From Marvania coccoides (Eukaryota > Chlorophyta > Trebouxiophyceae > Chlorellales > Chlorellaceae): a stretch of 64,000 nucleotides of DNA. Made by a program: the position numbers and the translations under genes. Below the pieces are notes generated by a model that had not been told where the DNA came from, did not search any database, and saw nothing but the letters and a program-made list of their open reading frames with translations. This document shows positions 54,176-64,000 of the stretch, one piece after another. The stretch is taken from contig OY978105.1 in the NCBI GenBank assembly GCA_963854735.1, positions 1,054,001 through 1,118,000 of the forward strand. The letters are read 5' to 3'. Within the stretch, counting starts at the first letter, position 1. Each line of letters begins with the position of its first letter.

Positions 54176-55239
54176 ATGGCGCCTCCGCAGCCCACCTTCC
54201 ACATTGACGCAGACGGCAGTAATCGTGGTATGAGGCGCCCCGAAAACGGCAGCAGCGACGGCGGCGATTGCGCCCCGCTCCCACCTGCTCCAGTACCAGC
54301 TGGCCAGAGATACGAAGACGCGATGCAGCAGGTGAAACTGCCACACAGCAACAATTTCTAGCCCCATCAGGCTAAGCACCCATCGCATTTTATCAACCTC
54401 CCTCTCGTTTTCTGTCGGTATTAGGAATATTTTCTCGAACTGAGCAACCTGGAAGCTGGAGCCCGCCCTGTGGTGCCGCCCCCTCCTCCCGACCCCACAG
54501 CGCTCGAAACGGCCAACGCCAAGGTCATCATCGAAAGCAAGCAGCCGACGAGTTGGTTGCCGGAGTGGGGCGCCATCCCCAAGAAATTAATAGGTGGGTT
54601 GGACAAGCGAATGCCAATTCCGCCCTTGCGCGAGATTTTCTGGAGCTTTCTCGGCGCCTTCTTGGGCATTCTGGTGGTGTCTGCGATGAACCAGTGGCTC
54701 AGCCCTGAGATCGATCTGCCGCTGCTGGTGGCATCCTTTGGCGCCAGGTGAGCATCGATTTTTTCTTTACTTTTTTGTCGATTTATTCATATTTTCTCTC
54801 TTTATTTCCAATTTAAGTATTTAATTGAGCATCGTCCCTGAAAATGCTCCCCCACCCACCAAAAAAATATATTTGGTGGTGCAGTGCCGTCCTTATTTTT
54901 GCTGTCGTTGAGTCCAAGCTCTCCCAGCCTCGAAACTTCGTGGGCGGCCAAGTCATCAGCGCCATCGTGGGCGTGGTGGTCCGCATCATCATCCACAAGC
55001 CCTGGATTGCCTCACCAGTGGGCATGAGCCTCTCGCTCGTAGCGATGATGCTCACGAGCACAACCCACCCGCCAGGTGGCGCCACAGCGCTCATAGTGTG
55101 CGCTGCAGCAGAGCTGCCGAAGTGGTCGGGGTTTTCGTACGTGGTAACAGTACTTTTTGGCAGTACGGTGATGCTGGTAGTGGCATTAGTGGTCAACAAT
55201 TTGGCCCCGGGGAGGCAGTACCCTACATTCTGGTGGTGA
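54176..55239 (+). CDS. HPP-family integral membrane protein
   Basis: Exons 54176-54331, 54425-54747, 54885-55239; 277 residues. After a hydrophilic N-terminus of about 135 residues there are four hydrophobic helices. The conserved landmarks of the HPP family (PF04982) are present: LVASFGASAVLIFAV across the second splice, QPRNFVGGQVISAIVGV, and THPPGGATAL, which carries the HPP signature. In plants and cyanobacteria, members of this family have been tied to nitrite transport at the plastid envelope; a transport role here is inferred. The N-terminus is not a clear transit peptide. Introns GT-AG, in phase. Confidence 0.88.
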
Positions 55240-56006
55240 TTACAGGGAAATGTTAACAAGCCTGGCAGCCGCATCGCCCATGAACTGGGTCTCATTGCAG
55301 CAGCTCCGAATTGCGCCTTCTATATTGAATACTAACGAAGTAATGAAAAATCAAACCTATGATACATTTTTCCTTTCCCCCCCTTGCTGATTTCTGCATG
55401 CATTTTCCCTCTCTCCCTGTGACTTACTTTTTACTCTGATTCTTGTTGTACTTTTTCTACTACTAATGAAAAGAATTACCCAGCAACAGTGCAGCTTTGA
55501 AAATGAGGCGATACACAGGCGGCGGGCGGCGCATGGAGTAAAACATTCTTCCTATTTGAAAACCTGGGCCTCTTCCGACCCCGCCACGCCACGACGCTTC
55601 GCTCAGCTACCCTGCCACCACACCCTGCTCTTCTGCTCTTGCTCCAGTGTCGGTCAAGAACAGTGAGGTCTTCTCATCACACGAGGAAAGGCCACCTCAC
55701 CAGGGCGTGTTCAAGCGCCCCTGCTTTTACATTAAAAATATTGTCTTACATTGTCCTTACCGCCCATTGGTCTCATCTACAGGGCTATCCGCGAAGAAGG
55801 GCACGGAAAGAAGATTTGATTTTGTCAGCGCCCATTCAAGTTTCCGCGCTGCGCATACACAGGACGAGCTGGTTTGGTTGCCGCTTGAAGAGTCGTTTCG
55901 TTTAAAGGAGGGGAAGAGCGCCCGCTTTCCCTCTGGAGGGGACTGCGAAACACAAATCACTTTGGGAAACTCGGCTTGTGAATTGGATTTTTGTCTGTTC
56001 CAATCA
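55240..56006. other. Intergenic, about 0.77 kb
   Basis: Gap between HPP and CUL3 on the same strand. A plus-strand frame at 55647-56105 overlaps the CUL3 start and shows no domain. Probably promoter and 5' UTR of CUL3. Confidence 0.4.
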
Positions 56007-58631
56007 TGGCGAGCAAACCGAAGAAGGCAAGTGGATCTAGATCGACGAATGCCGTGCCGGAGAGCCGCCCCAAGCGCCCATTTTCCTGGCCTGCTTGATT
56101 CTTGATCTGTTCACTTATGCTCCTCTGTATCCCTTCTCCCGTGCAGTTCAAGATCGAGCCCTTCAAGCACCCGCTGAAACTCGATCCGGATTACGCTGGT
56201 GAGCCCGGCATCCACCCTGCACCCCTCCCTCCCTCCGTTTTGGGCTTCTCACACCCCCTACAAATTTTCGTTGCAGAGAAAACCTGGAAGTTCCTGGAGA
56301 ATGCCATCCACGAGATCAACAACCGCAACTCCAGCGGCCTCTCTTTCGAAGAGCTCCACAGGTCAGCCTTTCAATTTCCCCTTCAAACCCTGCCAGAACC
56401 TATTTTTTTCTCCCGCCACCGCCCTTACCGCCCCTCACTCCTCTCTCCCCTCCCTATTATATCTTTCTTCCCCCCATCACAGAAACGCCTACAACATGGT
56501 GGTCAACAAGCACGGCGAAATGCTGTACAACGGCCTCGTGCGCACCTCCACCGCGCACCTGCAGGGCGTCGCCGCCGGCGTGGCGGAGTCACAAGGCGAG
56601 TCCCTGCTCACTGCGCTGCGCACCGAGTGGGAAAACCACAACAAGAGCTTCACCGTCATCCGAGAGATCCTCATGTACATGGACCGCGTGTTCGTGAAGA
56701 ACACCGGGCGCAAACTGGTGCACGAGCTGGGGCTTGACCTGTGGCGGGACGTCGTGGTGCGCCACGCTGGCATCAGGCACCGCATGCAAAGCACGCTGCT
56801 GGAGATGGTGGCGCGGGAACGCGGCGGGGAGATGGTGGACCGGGGGCTCGTTCGCTCCATCACCTCCATGCTGGCTGATTTAGGGCTGCCGGTGTACACC
56901 CAAGACTTTGAGTCTCCGTTCCTGGAGCGGACGACTGAGTTTTACCGCGCAGAGAGCCAGGCGTACGTGGCGTCGTCCGACTGCCCCGGATACCTGCTGC
57001 ACGCGGAGCGGCGGCTACAGGAGGAGGCGGAGCGGGTGCGGGCGTGCTTCCACCCGACGACTGGGCCAAAAGTGGCGGCGGCAGCGGAGGCGGAGCTCGT
57101 GGCGGCGCAGGTGCGGCCGTTGATGGAGATGGAGGGCAGCGGCGCAGTCGCCCTGCTAGAGAGCGACGCGTTTGAGCCTCTGGCCCGCATGTACTCCCTG
57201 TTCTCCCGAGTGGGTGGGGATGCCGACCTGCGCAGCATGGTGGCGGCGCACCTGCGGGAGGTGGGACGCGCGCTGGTGACCGACCCTGAGCGCGGCAAAG
57301 ACCCGGTGGAGTTTGTTCAGCGGCTTCTGGAGCTTCGGGACAAGTATGAGTCGCTGATCATGAAATCTTTTGCAGCCGACAAGTCCTTCCAGGCGGCCGT
57401 CAACCAGGCGTTTGAGCACTTCGTCAACCTGAACCCGCGGTCGCCAGAGTATATTTCGCTGTTCATGGACGAGAAGCTGCGGCGGGGGCTGAAGGGCGCC
57501 AGCGAGGATGAGACGGAGGCGGTTCTGGACCGCGCGATCTCGCTGTTCCGGTACCTGGCGGAGAAGGACGTGTTTGAAAAGTACTACAAGCAGCACCTGG
57601 CCAAGCGGCTGCTGCATGGGCGCAGCACGAGCGATGATGCGGAGCGGTCGCTACTGGTGCGGCTACGCACTGAGTGCGGCTACCAGTTCACCAGCAAGCT
57701 GGAGAGCATGTTCACCGACATTCGCACCTCCAGGGACGCCATGGCGGACTTCAAGGCCTACCTCACAGCCAAGCATGCAAGTTTTTTTTTTTTTTTTTTT
57801 TTTCCAGCAGCGTTTTTTCTTCTTCAATTTACCATGAAAAACCCTAGTTTCTTACTATTCTTAACCAAATAAATGCTGCAGGTGTCTCTGGGGATGGATC
57901 TCGGCGTCCAGGTGCTCACCACCGGCGCCTGGCCTGCCCCTGGCGGGGGGCAGCGTGCGTGCTCCCTCCCGCGCGAGGTCGACCGCTGCTGCGACGAGTT
58001 CCGCGCCTTTTACCAGTCCACCTACTCGGGGCGCAAGCTGACGTGGCAGACGGCCATGGGCACGGCGGAGCTGCGCGCCACTTTTGGCGAGAAACGCCAC
58101 GAGATCTCGTGCTCGACGCACCAAATGGTGGTGCTGCTGCTCTTTAATGACGCGGACATGCTGTCATTCGAGGAGATCGCGGCGGCCACCGTAATCCCCG
58201 ACGCCGAGCTGCGCCGCGTGCTGCAGAGCCTGGCGTGCGTCAAGGGCAAAAATGTGCTGCGGAAGGAACCCATGAGCAAGGACATCTGCGCTGGGGACGC
58301 GTTCAGCGTCAACGACGGCTTCAGCTCCAAGCTGTTCAAGGTGAAGATCGGCACGGTGGCGGCGCAGCGGGAGAACGAGACGGAGCGGGGAGAAACGAGG
58401 GAGCGGGTAGAGGAGGACCGCAAGCCGCAGATCGAGGCTGCCATCGTGCGGGTGATGAAGGCGAGGCGAGTGCTGGGGCACAACGAGATGGTGGCGGAGG
58501 TGACGCGGCAGCTGTCCAGCCGGTTCATGCCGGCACCTGCGGTGATCAAGAAGCGCATTGAGAGCCTCATCGAGCGCGAGTACATAGAGCGGGACGACAA
58601 AGACAGGACGCTGTACCGGTACGTGGCGTGA
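56007..58631 (+). CDS. CUL3: Cullin-3 ubiquitin ligase scaffold
   Basis: Scaffold linking BTB-domain substrate adaptors to RBX1 in ubiquitin ligases. Exons 56007-56027, 56147-56198, 56277-56361, 56483-57776, 57882-58631; 733 residues (Arabidopsis CUL3A 732). The second exon reads FKIEPFKHPLKLDPDYA, the N-terminal motif of CUL3, and the fourth opens NAYNMVV. The cullin homology region includes FEKYYKQHLAKRLL. The neddylation Lys is about residue 677 in IVRVMKARR, and the C-terminus ends DRTLYRYVA. Introns 1 and 4 use GC donors (AG|GCAAGT and CAT|GCAAGT); GT alternatives break the frame. Intron 4 starts with a run of about 22 T's. Exon 1 has seven codons. Confidence 0.96.
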
Positions 58632-58759
58632 AGGAACTCAACAGCGTCGCGATTTTGTCGTTTCTTTCGCTGTTTGCGCTGCGCTGCAATAGGCAGCCGT
58701 CTCAATAATGAAGTGAAAAGTGGAATAAATGATGATGATGGGCACATTCAAAATAAATT

Positions 58760-59095
58760 ATACTGGTGCTGCACGCTGTCAGCGTGCGATTTGTAAAGAG
58801 AACTGCTGAGAATGAGGCAAGCAAGAGACGCTCTTCATTCTTTTTGCTATAATTTAAACCCGGGTACTGCAGCCGTCTCCAGATGGTTTAGCCTTTGAGC
58901 AACACCCCGACAGCCCTGTCTTGATGTGGCTGCTTTCTCTGGCGCAGTCTTGGTGCCATCGCCAGACTGGCCGGCAGAAAACAGGTGGTAGGCTTATGAA
59001 AGAAAAGCTTTAATGAGCATAACGGCGCTGCATGCTGACAGCGTGCAATGTGCAAACAGAACCGCCGAGAATGAGCTAGGAATGCTGAAGGCTCC
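58760..59095 (-). pseudogene. GIY-YIG gene fragment between direct repeats
   Basis: 58865-58985 resembles 6070-6205, inside exon 1 of the GIY-YIG membrane gene, in the same orientation (shared runs such as GTAGCCTTT/TTTAGCCTTT, CCGACAGCC and TTGATGTGGCTGC). It covers the YIG-side part of the domain and is interrupted. Two direct repeats of about 70 bases flank it: 58765-58833 and 59023-59094 (GCTGCAYGCTG.CAGCGTGC, GAGAATGAG). A copied piece of gene held between repeats suggests capture by, or recombination with, a mobile sequence. Confidence 0.55.
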
Positions 59096-59255
59096 TCAGC
59101 ATGGAACCAGCAGATGGCTTCTGAACAGGGCGCAAAAGCGAGGGGTCGACTGACTAAGATGATTTCAAACAGAAACCTGGTATAAGCCCTCTTTTAATTC
59201 CCTGTTTTTGCTGGCTACCTATTCGCCGCCTGAAGACGTCGAAAAGCCAGCAAAA

Positions 59256-61175
59256 ATGGCGTTCCTCCCCTCCAGTTTGTACACCGCACCTACGAGCAGT
59301 GCGGCTCTGTTCGCGGCTGCCACTGAGCAGGAACAGTCGCAGCGCGGCGTGTCCATGTTCCCCCAGCGGATGGCGATGACCGCGTATGCGCCCGCCGAGA
59401 AGAAGGCAATCAAGCTGTTCAGCAAGGTTAGACAAATCGATCAATAAAAGCGGCGTGGCGCGCCTCGATCAGCGCCGGTTCATGCTCGATGGATACACGG
59501 TCATCTTTTCCACGCGCGCATTACCCCCTGCCCCCCGGGTTTACATGCTCCCTCTTTGTTTGCCTCCTCCTGGCGCCCACTCTCATACAATTATTCTCTT
59601 TGAACTCTGCAGGAGTACTACCAGGCGTGCACCATTGGCGGCATCCTGGCCTGTGGCCTCACTCACACTGCCGTCACCCCCCTGGATGTGGTCAAGTGCA
59701 ACATGCAGGCAAGCCGACACAATAATAATTTATCTCCGCCCCTAATCTTACTATTGTCAGTGAAATTAAAACTGTGCTATTCTCTGGCTTCTTCCTAATG
59801 TGCTCTCCATTACTTTTCCTCTCCAGATCGACCCCAAGACCTACCCCGGCATCGGCGCCGGGTTCAGCAAGATTGCCAGCGAGCAGGGCGTCAAGGGGCT
59901 GTTCCGTGGGTGGGTGCCCACGCTCTTCGGGTACTCCGCGCAGGGCGCCGCCAAGTTCGGCTTGTACGAGTATTTCAAGAAGACCTACGCCGACATGGCG
60001 GGCCCTGAGAATGCCAAAAAGTACCAAAACATCATCTTCCTGGCCGGATCAGCCTCCGCCGAGTTCTTCGCCGACATTGCGCTGTGCCCCTTCGAGGCCG
60101 TCAAGGTCAAGGTCCAGACGGTGCCCGGCTACGCCCGCGGCTTCGCTGATGGCCTGCCCAAGTTCGTGGCGGCGGTGAGTTTTGCGTTCTTTCTTTTTTA
60201 GTTCGGTGGGGTGTTTCGGCTCGTTTTCTTCCGTATACTCTCTGTATTATTTGCATCGAGGCTAATGCGCACCGCTTGAACAAGGGCAAAAATTGCCCTT
60301 TCCTGCCATTTTTTCGTGCCGACGCCGTATTTTTCTCCTCCCCCCCCCCCCCCTTTTCCACCGAATTTTCGAGGCGCTACTTCTCCTTGCTTCCGTGGTG
60401 CTCATAGGTGCCTTCAATGCCAAAATCCCTGTACTGACTGTCGTTTTTTTCCTTTATATTTTCACAGGAGGGCGTTGCTGGCCTGTGGAAGGGTGTCGTG
60501 CCCCTTTGGGGACGGCAGATCCCCTACACCATGATGAAATTCGGAGCTTTCGAGAATACAGTGCAAGCGCTTTACAAGTACGCCGTCCCCAAGCCAAAGA
60601 GCGAGTGCAGCAAGACTGAGCAGCTGGGCGTCTCTTTCGCTGCCGGATACATCGCTGGCGTGTTCTGCGCGGTGGTGTCCCACCCCGCAGACAACCTGGT
60701 GTCCAAGGTAAGCGCCGCGGCCAAAAACAAGTACTTTGAAAGCGATTGCAGCAATTGTGTGTGGGGGGGTGTTGCAAATTAATTAAAAACAACAAAATAT
60801 ATATATTCCAAAATATTAGAAAAATATGTTCGATGTCCCTTGCCTTTTTCTTGCAGCTCAACGCCACCAAGGGCGTGTCCGCTGGCCAGATCATCAAGGA
60901 GATGGGATGGGTGGCTCTGATGACTCGCGGCCTGCCGCTGCGTATCGTCATGATCGGTACCCTCACCGGCCTGCAGTGGGGCATCTACGACGCCTTCAAG
61001 GTATGTAAAACCTAGTGAAAGCAAACAAATTCCCCTTTAATTCTGGCGTGTATTGCCGGGTTTTTGGCATTTTTTGCCACCCTGCCGCTGACCCCTTTGT
61101 CATCTTTAATTTAAACAAAAACAGGTGTACGTGGGTCTGCCCACCACCGGCTCTGCTCCTCCTGCCGAGAAGTAG
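59256..61175 (+). CDS. Mitochondrial phosphate carrier (SLC25A3 family)
   Basis: Imports phosphate with a proton across the inner mitochondrial membrane for ATP synthesis. Exons 59256-59426, 59613-59708, 59827-60174, 60468-60707, 60857-61000, 61125-61175; 349 residues. Three carrier repeats each have the PX[DE]XX[KR] signature: PLDVVKCNMQ, PFEAVKVKVQ, PADNLVSKLN. Phosphate-carrier residues are present (ALTHTAVTPLDVVKC-like entry with THTAVTP; GLWKGVVPLWGRQIPYTMMKF). An N-terminal presequence of about 55 residues precedes. Intron 2 has a GC donor (CAG|GCAAGC) and there is no GT that keeps CNMQIDPKTY intact. Intron 4 has a run of 12 C's... near 60345 in intron 3. All other introns GT-AG. Confidence 0.95.
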
Positions 61176-62006
61176 GGACCCAGACCAGCGGCAACGTGAT
61201 GGTGAAGTGATATGACGATGGCGATGGACGGCGATTCAATAGCGGATTCTTTCTTTTTTATTTTTGCATGGGAGGAGGGAGCAATTTGGGCTGAGTCCGC
61301 TTTGCTTTTCCCCTTGTGAGCAGCAGGTATACATTTGAATGATTCAGTCCTGAACACATACTAAAAGATTACAACAACAAAAAGCGGCAGAGCTTTTTTA
61401 TTTCTCCCTACCATTTGGGCTGGCGTCCTTCCTTTCGTGGCACGCCCCCATGGCGACCTTCCTTCCTTTCTTTTTTGATTCTTTTCCTTCTCGGACGACG
61501 ACAGCGTGTAATGCAAAAATAAAGCTGAAGTGTGAAGACCATGCGCTGGAAGCGGCCATGCTGGGTCAGCTCAGGCGCTGAAAGCTGTCCTAGGGCGGAA
61601 CAACAAAAGAAATGACGGTTTAAGTGAAAACCGTGACGGGCAGCGACCGGAGGAGGGCGCCGGAAGGCAGACAGCAGGCGGCGGCGGAATGCGGTGATTT
61701 TTGGGAAGTGGAGGAAAGAACCGCAACCCAGTGGGCCAACTGGCTGACAGACCACTGTTGTGCATTAAATGGCTTGAGAGAGCCTATTTGGGGGCCGGTA
61801 GCTCGGTCATATTCAAGAAGAAAAAACGCCCATGGGCCAGGCCAAACTTGCCTTCTTGTGGTCGATTGTTGCTTATTTTCTCACGTGTATAATATAAAAA
61901 GCATACGTTTTAGTCCACGCACGCATCAAGCACGCAAGCGCCCGGCCAGCGGAATACTGGCGGTTGGTTTGCTTAAATAAATAAATAATTTTAATCAACG
62001 TCAACG
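61176..62006. other. Intergenic, about 0.8 kb
   Basis: Gap on the same strand between the carrier and topoisomerase I. Frames at 61408-61755 (minus) and 61624-61980 (plus) show no domain. No RNA gene seen. Confidence 0.4.
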
Positions 62007-64000
62007 ATGGCAACCGACGCCCCGCCGCGGCCAGGAGCAGTGATCGGCAGCAGCAGCGACGACAGCGAAGACGACGTGCCTCTGGTCGCTCGCAAGGCAG
62101 CTACGCATCCTTCTGCCGCGACCCCTCGCGAGAAGATGAATGGTGATGCTGAGAAAAAGCGAGCGCCAGCAGCGGCCAAGCCCGTGGTCAAGAGGCCTTC
62201 CATCCTCGACGACGCAGAAGAGCTGCCTTCCGCTCCTCGCCCCAAGCCCGCCCCAAAGCCCAAGCAGGCCGTTCCCTCTGCCAGTGCTGGGCCCTCTGCA
62301 GTCAAGAAGGAGGACTCCTCCGACTCGGACGACGACATCCCCCTCGCGCAGCGCCGCCAGCAGGCTACAGCATCTGGTAAGCTAGAGAACTACAACCTGA
62401 CACCAGCCTCAGCTTTGGCTTATCACCGTCGGTTGAACAAATTATTACTGAGCCCTCTCGCGCGCTGTGTGCAGCAAGCCGGCAGTCCGGCAAGCCCGCC
62501 AAGCCCGCCGCCAAAAAGCAGCTCAAGAGAGAGCCAACGGAGCCCAAGAAGCGCGCCCGCCGCGCTGACGATGATGACCAGTCAAAGCGGAAGCGCACGC
62601 GCGGGGAGGGGGCGCCCTCTGCAGGCGCAGGCAACGGCAACGGCAACGAGGTGCGGTGGAAGACGCTGGAGCACGCTGGGGTGCTGTTCCCGCCCGAGTA
62701 TGAGCCCCACGGCATCAAGATGCTGTAAGTAACAATTATGTCAACACCGCCCCCATGAAAAAGGAGCTTGCAGCGCTGATTTTGAGCATAATTACGCGAT
62801 ACATGCCGGTGAATGTATTCTTGCCCTTTGCGTGTAGGTATGAGGGCGCCCCCGTGGCGCTGACCCCTGAGCAGGAGGAGGTGGCCACGTTCTTTGCTGT
62901 GATGAAGGAGACCGACTACATGAAGAAGCCCACCTTCCTGACCAACTTCTGGGAGGGGTTCAAGGAGGTGCTGGGGTCCAGCCACCGCATCAAGAGCCTG
63001 GAGAAGTGCGACTTTACGCCGATCTACGAGTGGCACATGGCGGAGCGCGAGCGCAAAAGGGCGCTGCCGCGGGAGGAGAAGGAGCGGCTGAAGCGCGAGC
63101 GCGAGGCCGCGGAGGCCAAGTACAAGCACGCGATGGTGGACGGGCGCAAGGAGCAGGTGGGGAACTTCCGCGTGGAGCCGCCTGGGCTGTTTCGAGGACG
63201 GGGTGAGCACCCGAAGATGGGCAAAATCAAGAAGCGGGTGTACCCGCGCGACATCACGCTGAACCTGGGGGAGGGGGTGCCCATCCCCGAGCACCCCTAC
63301 CCTGGGCAGCAGTGGAAGGAGGTGCGGCACGACCACACGGTGACGTGGCTGGCATACTGGAAGGACCCCATCAATACTAAGGAGTACAAGTACGTGTTCC
63401 TGGCGGCGACGTCCACGTGGAAGAGCGAGAGCGACCTGCAGAAGTACGAGCGCGCGCGCCGGCTGAAGAACTTCATCGGCGACATCCGGGAGACGTGAGT
63501 TGAATGTTTAATAGCATAGTGTATAGTATTGGTTTTATGAGTATATTTGATGTGTATTACGTTGGAAAGTGCTACATACTATGTGTACAGCAAACATTAT
63601 CATGCTTATATTGCTGGATTTGCGTGTTTTGAATGCTATTTCTTACGGATGGCTCTCTTTCCTCATTTTCTTTTAGATACACCAAGAACTGGGCGTCCAA
63701 GGAGCGGCGGGAGCGGCAGATGGCCACCGCGCTGTACTTCATCGACAAGCTGGCGCTGCGCGCGGGCCACGAGAAGGACGAGGACGAGGCTGACACCGTG
63801 GGCTGCTGTACACTAAAGTGCGAAAACGTGGAAGCCCTGCCCCCGCACTTTATCAAGTTCGACTTCCTTGGAAAAGACTCCATCCGGTACGAGAACACGG
63901 TTGAGGTGGACCCCAAGGTGTACGCCAACATCGCCGACTTCAAAAAGAAAGACGGAGCGGGGAGGGACAAGGCCCAAGGCGATCAGCTTTTCGACGAGTT
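62007..64000 (+). CDS. TOP1: DNA topoisomerase I, type IB, 3' partial
   Basis: Relaxes supercoils by cutting one strand, in the nucleus. Exons 62007-62376, 62475-62724, 62838-63494, 63677 to beyond the window end. The N-terminal region is charged and disordered with Ser/Asp clusters (SSSDDSEDDVPL, SSDSDDDIPL) and basic runs like nuclear signals. The core starts WKTLEHAGVLFPPEYEPHG, then VTLTPEQEEVATFFAVM, IPGQQWKEVRHDHTVTWLA-like text (PGQQWKEVRHDHTVTWLAYW), KYVFLAATSTWKSESDLQKY, and DKLALRAGHEKDEDEADTVGCCTL. The catalytic Tyr domain is outside the window. All introns GT-AG and in phase. Confidence 0.95.

Noticed and set aside
1..64000. CRISPR arrays, operons or other bacterial features
   Set aside because: Introns, gene families and layout are eukaryotic throughout; no such arrays are present.

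Overview
This is nuclear DNA from a photosynthetic eukaryote, most likely a green alga. Genes are split by short spliceosomal introns (about 60-280 bases). Exons are GC-rich while introns and intergenic DNA are AT-rich, and TAA, TAG and TGA all act as stops. Plastid-type genes are present: a bacterial-type IF-2 with a long basic N-terminus, an inactive ClpR-type Clp subunit and an LPA1-like TPR protein. The DGAT2 carries the plant/green-algal EPHSVLP form of its active-site motif. A circularly permuted tRNA gene also fits a small-genome alga, since such genes are known from red Cyanidiales, prasinophyte green algae and nucleomorphs. I cannot name the species.

Layout. 1-9.1 kb: end of a BAHD acyltransferase, complete ATG7 (minus), a GIY-YIG/four-helix membrane fusion (minus), a large foldback element, and a GT77-like glycosyltransferase. 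10.5-17.2 kb: an unrecognised basic protein, pyroglutamyl-peptidase I, DPM2, and an RNF14-like RBR ubiquitin ligase whose ATG lies 14 bases after the DPM2 stop. 17.9-29.1 kb: an unrecognised gene, a decayed LRR gene, ATAD3, a rhodanese-phosphatase-RS-FHA protein, an ARID protein and eIF2B delta. 29.1-32 kb: a repeat-rich gap holding the permuted tRNA-Thr(UGU), a broken gene and a LINE relic. 32-43.5 kb: DGAT2, a ketopantoate-reductase-like enzyme, a KHDC4/RIK-like KH protein, CPSF30, LPA1-like, a CCDC177-like coiled coil and a multi-pass membrane protein. 43.5-46 kb: repeats and a second LINE relic. 46-64 kb: RRP41, a small TPR protein, plastid IF-2, ClpR, an HPP membrane protein, CUL3, the mitochondrial phosphate carrier, and topoisomerase I, which runs off the end.

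The genes are ordinary housekeeping and do not form one pathway. Some divergent neighbours match in function: IF-2 with ClpR (plastid) and KHDC4/RIK with CPSF30 (RNA processing). The most striking observations are the permuted tRNA gene and an unusually high share of GC-AG introns (5 of about 58 modelled). Gene models were spliced by eye from reading frame, GT/GC-AG sites and family conservation; exon ends are given in each entry.
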